From Discostella pseudostelligera (Eukaryota; Bacillariophyta; Thalassiosirophyceae; Thalassiosirales; Thalassiosiraceae): a DNA stretch of 30,233 nucleotides. The translations under genes were made by a program, and so were the position numbers. This document shows positions 1-7,067 of the stretch, in pieces. The stretch spans positions 1 to 30,233 of the forward strand of contig JALLBK010000640.1 in the NCBI GenBank assembly GCA_036940085.1, written 5' to 3'. Position 1 is the stretch's first letter; each line of letters starts with the position of its first letter. The notes beneath the pieces are model-generated. The model ran no database searches. It worked only from the letters and a program-made list of their open reading frames with translations, and was not told the origin of the DNA.

Positions 1-40
1 GGCATCGGCATCACCATCCCCATCCACCATCAATCACACC

Positions 41-49
41 ATGGTGTAA
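41..49 (+). other. Possible two-codon upstream ORF (Met-Val-stop)
   Basis: An ATG in a good context (CACACCATGG) is followed by GTG and TAA, 43 bp before the start codon of the aldo/keto reductase-like gene. If the transcript starts upstream of it, this would be a minimal upstream ORF able to lower translation of the main ORF. The transcription start is unknown, so the site may lie outside the mRNA. Confidence 0.2.
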
Positions 50-91
50 GACACCCTATTCAACTTTTAATATAATACCTCCAGCTTCGCC

Positions 92-1277
92 ATGACCAGA
101 AGATGGTCGATCAAGATTGCCCTGCTTTTGTTGCCGGCCGTCGCGGCAGCTCTTCGGCACCCGTCGCCCATAATATCACCAGCTCCACCCACTGAATTGT
201 CCCGTCGATCGGCAGTATCATTATTAATCACGTCCTCGTCGGCGGCCGTATCATCAGCAGTTGCACCACTGATTGCTTCAGCTTCAGCGTCAGCGGATGC
301 GACGAAGGAAGGTGATGTAATTGGGAGCATCATATTAAATAGCAACAACAAAAAGACGTTTCCGCTCGCATCCTTCGGTCTACAAATCTATGATGATGAT
401 ACAGCATACAGGCTGACACTTATGGCTTTGGAGGTTGGGTATCGGAACTTTTTTGCCAGCGTATTGGCAGGCAATCAAAGAGGATTTGCGAAGGTGAGCT
501 TCGTTTGAGTGGTTTTTGCGTCTAATGTGGTAATGGATTCCTGACTTTACTGTATGCTCGTACATGACAAAGGCGGTAAAAGCCTCCGGAATACCCAGGG
601 ATGAACTGTACATTTGGTGAGTCTTTGCTTGCTTTTTGCTGTGCATGTCCACCTTGCTCTCTGTTTATTATAATCTCTTCAATAGTGGTACTGTCTTATC
701 AAACAGAGTAAGTGGAGAACAAGCTGCATATCAAAAGACAAAACAGGGTTGTCTCGAAAACATGGCAGCGATGGCTGCTGGCAACATTGATAAGCTTGAC
801 ATGATTATGTTGGACTATCCAGGGCCAAATGACGAGAGCATCCGTGGCCAGTGGCGAGCATTTGAAGATATGGCATTCAAGGATAAAACAGTTGACGACT
901 TGGCAGTATCAAATTTCAATCCGGCTCAACTTGATGCTATACTTGTCAATCCTGATGCTACCAAACCGACAGTCAATCAACTACTATTGGCGAAAAACCC
1001 ACAAGCAATTCTGGACTATAATGCGAAGCGCAATATCTTGGTGCAAGCTTGGTCCCCACTATCGCGTGCCCTGCCTCGTTATGGATATGAATTAGACGCC
1101 ATCGGAAAGAAATACGGAAAAAGCTCTGCACAGGTTGGGCTGCGTTGGATCGTACAAAGCGGAGCAGCATTTTGCACTCAAAGTAAGAAAAGGAGCCACT
1201 TCGAAGAAGACTTGAATGTGTTCGATTTCACTCTATCTGATGATGAGATGACAAAGATAACTCAACTAGCGGCATAA
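92..1277 (+). CDS. Aldo/keto reductase-like protein, probably catalytically inactive, plastid-targeted
   Basis: Three exons, 92-493, 573-616 and 686-1277, joined by GTGAGC/AG and GTGAGT/AG introns of 79 and 69 bp, encode 345 residues. Family landmarks are GYRN (about residue 116), SGIPRDELYIC, IMLDYPGP, SIRGQWRAFEDM, AVSNFNPAQLDAI and QAWSPLSR, in normal aldo/keto reductase order. All four catalytic tetrad positions appear changed: Asp to Phe and Tyr to Ala in the GYRN...AGNQ stretch, Lys to Thr in ICGTV, and His to Asp in LDYP. The leader is layered. A hydrophobic signal segment (about 8-20) is followed by a Ser/Pro-rich stretch, then Arg38-Arg39, a hydrophobic run and ASASADA. This resembles a plastid entry signal followed by a twin-arginine thylakoid-lumen signal. 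It lies tail-to-tail with nitrite reductase, 64 bp apart. Family assignment is firm; inactivity and location are inferred. Confidence 0.85.
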
Positions 1278-1341
1278 GCTACTAACCATCATTTTTATGT
1301 TAGTGCATGAAATTTCGGAATCCCTTCCCTCAAAGAAGCAT

Positions 1342-3258
1342 TTATTTAACACCAAGCATTTTTTTGAGAATGTCACGCTTACGCGGCTTCTTATCCACTG
1401 CGCCGAACTCATTTTTGAGAATCTCAACCAACTCAGGTATGAGATAATCATTCTCCAAGGGAATACCAGACTTGTATGGCTCTAACGACAAGTGAGCATC
1501 TTCGCCTATCCTACCACCGATGAAAATTTTGCATCCTGGAACTGCCATCATCTTTCCAGTCTCTGCATCGAGCTTCCGTGCGGGTCCTCCCATAATGCCG
1601 ATGTCTGCTACTTGTACTTGGCCACAGCTATTGGGACTGCAAGGCCAAGGTTGAAATGCTGTTTAGATGTGTCGAAAAGTTATCCAAAGAAATGCACATG
1701 CATACACTCACCATCCAGTCCAATGGATACGAATAGGTCTATCTACGACAACCAAGTCTTCTAGCTTCTTGGCAACGGCCTCTGCTTGTGCCTTCGTCTC
1801 AATCAATGCCAGGCCACAGAACTGTGCACCAGTACAACTGACTGTATTTCCTTCAATGAAACCTGGATTAACTTTGAGTCTCGAATCCTTGCCGACTGCG
1901 TCTTCTTTTAACAAAGCATCGACCTCGTCATCATCGACATTGGGCAAGATGAAATTCTGTTCGACGGTCAAACGAATCTCACCAGCCGAGTATTTATCGG
2001 CCAAATCGGCAATTTGACGACACTCTTTCACAGATAGGCGACCAGCAGGGATCAACACTCCCACTCGAGACTTTCCCTCCTGCATCTGCTTATGCACACC
2101 AAGCAATTCTCTACGCTCGAATGGCGTGGACGGGGCAGGCTGAGCATTCTCCACCTTCACTCCACGGTTATACGAATCAATCTCCTTAACAACCGCCTTC
2201 TTGTAGTCCTCAACACCGTATTTTTCAACAAGCCACATAAGACGTGCCTTCTGTCTATCTTTACGGTCACTCTCATCGCGGAAGATGCGCAAAATTGCTT
2301 CGCAAAGGGTCACAACCGATTCGCGATCGGCAGGGATCCACATATTAGCTGGAATAGATTCGGCTACTCGCTTAATAGACATGTACCCACCAAGGACGAC
2401 ATTAAATCCCATAACACCAGTTTCGGCGTGTGGTACAGGGACGAGGCCGATATCATTGATGTGGGTGTGTGCGTAATCATCGCGACTGCCCGATATCGCG
2501 ATGTTGAACTTTCGAGGCAAGTTACCCCACATTGGATTGCCTCGAGTTTGCGTTACGGGGTCCAAGCTTACCAAATCGTTCAGCGCATTGCAAAATTCTC
2601 GTGTATCAACCAACTCCTGGTCATCAATCCCCGCCAAGGGATTTCCCACCATGTTTCTCACACTATCCAATGCACTCTGAAAACTAGTCTGGTTCCGAGC
2701 GTGCAAGCCATCAATGATATCCGGTGCATCTTCAATCTTCACGCCACGCAGCTGAATATTCTGTCGAGTAGTAATATCTACAACACCCTTCTCCTCACCA
2801 TACTTTTCAACACAATCAGCGTAGAATCTCATTTGATCAGAATTGACAATACCATTAGGAACCTTGAGTCGCATCATAAACTGCCCCGGCGTGCGCTTGT
2901 CGCGGTGCAACATACCCACAAACTTGAGACGCGTGTTCAGATCTGCAGCCTCCACTTCCTCCCATGTCATTTCGCCAGAACGAAATTTGGCAGCGTACTC
3001 GTACACATCGACGAATGCAGATGTACCGTCCTTCGCAAGTTTCACTTTTTCGATAGGACTGCCGCTGGACGCGCGTTCGATGGCATCGGCTGTGAGAAAG
3101 GATGTCCCAGTTGGCTTCCCAGTGCGCTTGTCAACCTTCTCGAAGGTGATGGTATCAGTTGCTGCAAGTTGGGTTGGTGACCGACCGACGTAGGCGGAGT
3201 TAAATGCATGGCAAGATGCCAAGATGGAAAGGAGGACAACAGCGCTGTATATCGCCAT
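1342..3258 (-). CDS. NiR: Ferredoxin-nitrite reductase, plastid
   Basis: This enzyme carries out the six-electron reduction of nitrite to ammonium in the plastid stroma with reduced ferredoxin. Two exons on the minus strand, 1712-3258 and 1342-1636, flank a 75 bp intron (GTGAGT...CAG) and give 613 residues. The intron splits the codon of a cluster cysteine. Once spliced, the sequence reads HWTGCPNSCGQVQVADIG. The four ligands of the 4Fe-4S/siroheme centre are Cys475, Cys481 (CTGAQFC), Cys516 and Cys520 (CPNSC). Nitrite/sulfite reductase motifs such as DITTRQNIQLRG and TGAQFCGLA are clear. The N-terminus is a short signal peptide ending in SCHAFNS, matching the stramenopile plastid motif with Phe at the cleavage site. 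The family's length is as expected. Sulfite reductase is less likely given the TGAQFCGLA/CPNSCGQ context. Upstream lie four GGCGGGA-type motifs. Confidence 0.95.
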
Positions 3259-3389
3259 GATATTATTTGGATCGATGAATTGACTATCCCCGCATAAAAT
3301 AATGGTCCATCGACAATAATATTATTATTTCATCATTCATCGCAATGATCTTTTCCGGCCACCCATCCATCCCACACCATCACACCGCC

Positions 3390-3411
3390 TCTCTCTCTCT
3401 AGAGAGAGAGA
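3390..3411. repeat. CT/GA perfect palindrome in nitrite reductase upstream region
   Basis: Ten bases of alternating CT are followed directly by ten of alternating AG. With one more complementary pair on each side this makes a 22 bp perfect palindrome centred between 3400 and 3401. It lies about 130 bp upstream of the nitrite reductase start. It could bind a GAGA-type factor or extrude as a hairpin, or it may be a simple microsatellite. Confidence 0.6.
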
Positions 3412-3474
3412 TACTTATCACCGCACCCCGTATGACGGATGACGCAAGCAACGCATCATGAACACAGATAAACA

Positions 3475-3629
3475 CGTACGCGTATCTTCAAAAAGGCGGG
3501 AAGTTCCGGAAACAAAGTTCGCGAAGGAGGAAGTATCTTTTTGGCGGGAGAGCACCATGATATTTGGCGGGAGAAACATATTGACTCGACCAAAAGAGCT
3601 GTACATACGTGGTGAATAGTTGGCGGGAA
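3475..3629. promoter_or_regulatory. Cluster of four GGCGGGAA/AG motifs upstream of nitrite reductase
   Basis: The 589 bp between the nitrite reductase start (3258) and the membrane-protein stop (3848) shows no credible gene. It holds GGCGGGAA at 3495-3502, GGCGGGAG at 3543-3550 and 3566-3573, and GGCGGGAA at 3622-3629, three of them preceded by TT or TTT. The core matches the E2F/DP consensus. The first copy is followed at once by the palindrome TTCCGGAA (3504-3511) and preceded by CGTACGCGTA (3475-3484), a 10-mer repeated in the next promoter. A role in transcription of nitrite reductase is inferred from position. These sites could also serve an unannotated transcript. Confidence 0.5.
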
Positions 3630-3847
3630 ACCTATGACATAGAGTAGGAGCTAGTAGGAGTAACTCGACACGTGGGGTGGCGGAATAGGTTGGCCAGAGA
3701 CGACAACACACCATCACCTTGCGCCAGACTATCTAATGATCACATAAAACCAAACGAATTCATCTCGAAATACTATGTTCATTTGAAACTTCATCATAAT
3801 TTCACATGGTATTTTACATTGAAGAAGCATGCATACAGTCCCTAGTA

Positions 3848-5377
3848 TTATACGTAGCAAAACGAAGTTCCATTCTGCAAAGATAAGATAATAGTTCGTT
3901 TGTCTAAACTCATCCTGCTGAATTCTGATGGAAGACTTGCACCATTTTCAAGATATGCTTTTGCTATGACCTCTGAAAACGAGTCATGAAGGAAGCAGTG
4001 CAAAACTGGCAGGAGAAGTAGTGAAACTCCAACATATACTAGGAAAAATGTAGAAGGCAACATGAACTTCACAACAAAGGCCACGCATATCACAAGCGAT
4101 GAACCCAACATGATGTACACTATAAACGGGAGCCTATTTTGCCAACGAGTTGATCTGGAAATATCTCCACTTGGGTGTCCGCTCTTCGGCTTGTCCCGGA
4201 GTACATGGAGCTTTACGATGGCGCTCGAGGAAGCTTTTGTTTGTTGTATGTCATCAACATGCACTTCGAGTCGTTTGTGTATTATTCTTGATGAGGTTGT
4301 ATTGTTGACATCATGCAATGATGTGACATCATCATACTCCACGAGTAAGAGATACTTCTTGATTGATAACTTTTTACTTTGAGAAAGCGCTGTGTTTGTA
4401 TTGCAATCGAGCTGCATTGTGCTGGCTGCACTACCTTCCCCGACACTCACGTCATTATCGAGAGGCGCACTCTTATCGTTATCTCTCTCAGTCATAAACG
4501 TAGGAGCGTTCCAAGTGCGATACCTCGATTTGGACTTCGACGCTTCGATAGAAGTAATCTTAACACATTTATCACTGACGATGTCCTGTCGTTTTGACTT
4601 CGTTGTCCCTTTCTTAGCGAATGATTTTGCTGCTGACGTTTGGGCAGATCCAGCCCCAATACTTGCTTCACCACTGATACGACGACTCTCTTCATTCTCT
4701 GAGACATAATCACTCTTTTTCCCTTCGTCAGTTTCATGCACCTCTGAAGAATCGCTTCCACTTTCGCTTGGATATGTTAAATGATAACTTCCATCGTCAG
4801 TCATCATCGAATAGCTATTGTTGATCTCAACAGGCGCTGCATTATTCACACAGTCATAAATGTCTGGATACGAGGCGATAATTAGACCATTCACCTCCAC
4901 ACCTTCGCGGGCGTATTGACGCATCAAGTGCTCGACTCTCAAATAGTAGAGGAATGTGGATGCTATGATTGCTGTGATAGCTAGCCCAAGCATCGGAACT
5001 GATCCAGCCACAAAATATACAAGCATATCATGCATACGATTCCTACTGTTCTCTTCTTCATAAGTGACATCTAATCCGGCGACAGCTCTTTCCTTGTCCC
5101 ACTCGTCATCAGAAGAGGACATTATTTCGTTGATAATGTAGTCATCAGTTGGCATGTATGGGTCATCCGCATGCCATTCATCTTGTCCTGCTATATCATC
5201 ATAATCAATCGAATTGTTTTCTGCGGAATCTTCTGATGATTCATTATTATCTTCCTCCTCTGTCTCGGCGGCATGACAAATGGCGAGGATGAGTGCGTTC
5301 CAAAGGATGTTGGCGACGGCAGCAATTACAACCGAATGCTCTCGTCGACGGAAGAAATTATACCAATACATTAACAT
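3848..5377 (-). CDS. Unrecognised multi-pass membrane protein
   Basis: A single open frame encodes 509 residues from the ATG at 5377; a second ATG two codons later is equally possible, and upstream codons in the frame lack an ATG. I recognise no family. Hydrophobic segments lie at about residues 14-34, 118-146, 416-438 and 440-462. Between the first two is a very acidic, Ser-rich stretch (from about 36, starting ETEEEDNNESSEDSAENN). Between the second and third is a long polar, Ser/Lys-rich region of roughly 270 residues, probably disordered. The last 45 residues are soluble. This layout suggests a hairpin-rich membrane anchor around a large cytosolic or lumenal loop. It is head-to-head with the NUDIX gene. 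That it is a gene is likely from length and composition; its function is unknown. Confidence 0.7.
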   Translation of the reverse strand: MLMYWYNFFRRREHSVVIAAVANILWNALILAICHAAETEEEDNNESSEDSAENNSIDYDDIAGQDEWHADDPYMPTDDYIINEIMSSSDDEWDKERAVAGLDVTYEEENSRNRMHDMLVYFVAGSVPMLGLAITAIIASTFLYYLRVEHLMRQYAREGVEVNGLIIASYPDIYDCVNNAAPVEINNSYSMMTDDGSYHLTYPSESGSDSSEVHETDEGKKSDYVSENEESRRISGEASIGAGSAQTSAAKSFAKKGTTKSKRQDIVSDKCVKITSIEASKSKSRYRTWNAPTFMTERDNDKSAPLDNDVSVGEGSAASTMQLDCNTNTALSQSKKLSIKKYLLLVEYDDVTSLHDVNNTTSSRIIHKRLEVHVDDIQQTKASSSAIVKLHVLRDKPKSGHPSGDISRSTRWQNRLPFIVYIMLGSSLVICVAFVVKFMLPSTFFLVYVGVSLLLLPVLHCFLHDSFSEVIAKAYLENGASLPSEFSRMSLDKRTIILSLQNGTSFCYV

Positions 5378-5521
5378 TAGGAAATGACAGCGTGTCCATC
5401 TGCGTCTTAGGCCTTTCGGTATATAACATTGCAACCATTGCTATCTACCGATTGCCATTGCTCCAAAAGCAGCACCGCCGCCGCCGACACCCACCTCCCC
5501 TACGCCGATTATTTGTGGAGT

Positions 5522-5584
5522 GGCGGGAAGTTTGAATATCCATACTTTCCCTCCGACGCGAAAGCGAGGTCGTCCGTACGCGTA
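5522..5584. promoter_or_regulatory. Shared divergent promoter motifs (GGCGGGAA and CGTACGCGTA)
   Basis: The interval between the membrane-protein start (5377) and the NUDIX start candidates (5657 or 5771) contains GGCGGGAA at 5522-5529 and the palindromic-type 10-mer CGTACGCGTA at 5575-5584. The same 10-mer and the same core motif are paired in the nitrite reductase upstream region at 3475-3502. The interval probably serves both divergent genes. Confidence 0.4.
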
Positions 5585-5770
5585 CTTAGGGTAAGATCCG
5601 CTACGGTAAGTCGACTTCCGCGGCCTGTCCGCACCACACGGATTCTCGCAATTGCAATGACCATGAACAGCCATGAACTATCCCTATCCTCTATCCTGCC
5701 TGGTATTGGTATGGTATTATTTGGTAGGAGTACCCTCTCTCAGAGCCTCGACGAGCTGCCACAATTCTCC

Positions 5771-6797
5771 ATGAACATGAAATACGAGAGATCAAGAGAG
5801 AGGAATGGATCATCCTCATTTTTATCCATCGTTACACAGTGTCTCCTCCTCATAATTGCTCTCCGTCGCGTACATTCAAATTCAAAGCCATCACCTCCAC
5901 TGCCGCCGCATACAACAACCACAACAACACCAACAACAACAACACCAACAACAACTTCACAAGCGGCAGCACTTTATCCTCGAGGGCGAGATAGACCACA
6001 CAATTATCAAATTTTGAAAGATGAAGTGCATTACTCTGGTTGGCGAAAAGTTGTTCGCCGTAGCGTCACCATCAACAACCATCCGCACAAACGGATTGAT
6101 TTTGATGTTTTCGATCAAGCACAAACATCAGGGGGAGCGGTCATCGTATTTGCGTGGAATTCAACCTCTAAAACCGCAACAATCATCAGAGAGTACATGC
6201 CTGGTCCCCATCGCGTGTTGAGTGGGCTGGCGGCTGGTATTGTTGAAGACGGAAAACATGCAGATGAGCTTGGTGAGGAAATGTCATTGGTGGCGGCAAA
6301 GTTTGAGCTCGAAGAAGAATGGTATGTCTATGGTGGTTCAAAATGTTCACTCGTATTGATTTTTTTCTTTTATCCGACGATGAATTCATATCAATTCATA
6401 CTCCCAACGTAGCCATCTTGCAGGCGGGACATGGCACCGGCTCACGGAGGTTGGTGTTTCAGGTGAGGCACTCGATCAATTAATTATTTGGTGCATGCAG
6501 TACTGCAACATATTGCTGGAATCTCATTTTTTCCTGCTTATTCATTTACCGCCCAACAAACCCTTAGTACCGATGGATAAATATGTGATTACCGAAATTA
6601 CACCTTACCTAGTTATCGATGCGCAACATGTACCACACCCCCGGCCACTTGATGATGAGGAAGACATTGAAATAGTACGAGGGGTATCAGCGGATCAAAT
6701 ATTGCAGATGATAAGAGAAGGCGATTTTAATCTTGTTGGGGGATGGGGAGCACTGTTAGCATTACAAAAGTTGAGAGAGCTTGGTGAAATAATATGA
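5771..6797 (+). CDS. NUDIX hydrolase, ADP-sugar diphosphatase-like
   Basis: Three exons: 5771-6321, 6413-6462 and 6568-6797, with introns of 91 and 105 bp. The product is 276 residues from the ATG at 5771, or 314 from an in-frame ATG at 5657. I prefer 5771 because it puts a hydrophobic segment (FLSIVTQCLLLIIAL) near the N-terminus, consistent with a signal peptide or anchor. Intron 1 must use the acceptor at 6411-6412 (GTAG). A nearer CAG would shift the frame, whereas this one gives EEECHLAGGTWHRLTEVGVS. The NUDIX box region starts GIVEDGKH (about residue 156) and ends AAKFELEEE, keeping the metal-binding glutamates but with Phe where the REUXEE consensus has Arg, and with extra residues in between. 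The C-terminus GGWGALLALQKLRELGEI is typical of this subfamily. A Thr-rich tract lies after the leader. Substrate is not known. Confidence 0.8.
5912..5955 (+). repeat. ACA-type microsatellite encoding a Thr-rich tract
   Basis: Imperfect tandem ACA/ACC triplets encode a Thr/Pro run in the NUDIX protein between its hydrophobic leader and its catalytic domain. It probably forms a flexible linker and is likely to vary in length between strains. Confidence 0.7.
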
Positions 6798-6879
6798 TAT
6801 TGATATTGATTCACATATCTAACTTGTGCCTAAAATCAATATGAAATCCAACCAAACCATGCATCTCGTGAATTCTCTT

Positions 6880-6909
6880 GCTCTCTCTCTCAGGAAGAGA
6901 GCAGAGAGC
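6880..6909. repeat. CT tract followed by GA tract (imperfect inverted repeat)
   Basis: GCTCTCTCTCTC is followed after a few bases by AGAGAGCAGAGAGC, so GCTCTCT pairs with the distal AGAGAGC. The arrangement mirrors the CT/GA palindrome at 3390-3411. It lies in the gap between the NUDIX stop (6797) and the oxidase start (7068). Confidence 0.5.
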
Positions 6910-6958
6910 GAGGGCGAGGTAGGCAAACAACTTCCTCATCGAGTAAAGTCAAATGATG

Positions 6959-6978
6959 CCACGTGGTCTTCCACGTGG
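6959..6978. promoter_or_regulatory. Twin CCACGTGG boxes upstream of the sulfhydryl oxidase
   Basis: Two perfect CCACGTGG palindromes (6959-6966 and 6971-6978) are separated by four bases, about 90 bp before the oxidase ATG at 7068. The core CACGTG is a G-box/E-box recognised by bZIP and bHLH factors. CCACG is also the core half-site of animal ER-stress elements. Because the downstream gene is an oxidative-folding enzyme, a stress-responsive role is attractive but only inferred. Confidence 0.5.
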
Positions 6979-7046
6979 TTACGTCTCTAGTCTGGCTGTC
7001 AATTGGAATTCAACATAGGAACTGATAGTATCTTCTGTGAACCGTT

Positions 7047-7054
7047 TTCCCGCC
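7047..7054 (-). promoter_or_regulatory. GGCGGGAA motif just before the oxidase start
   Basis: TTCCCGCC on the plus strand, i.e. TTTGGCGGGAA on the minus strand, sits 13 bp before the ATG at 7068. If that ATG is used, the motif lies in the leader or at the transcription start. If translation begins at the in-frame ATG 7242, it is an upstream element. Confidence 0.4.
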
Positions 7055-7067
7055 AAATTCCCGGTAC

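Noticed and set aside
2092..3180. Long open frame antisense to nitrite reductase
   Set aside because: It mirrors the codon pattern of the real gene, has no recognisable motifs, and overlaps a clear conserved protein.
5378..5434. N-terminal extension of the membrane protein
   Set aside because: The extended frame begins with TTG; the first ATG is at 5377.
6421..6430. GGCGGGAC as another E2F-like site
   Set aside because: It lies inside a NUDIX coding exon and differs in the last base.
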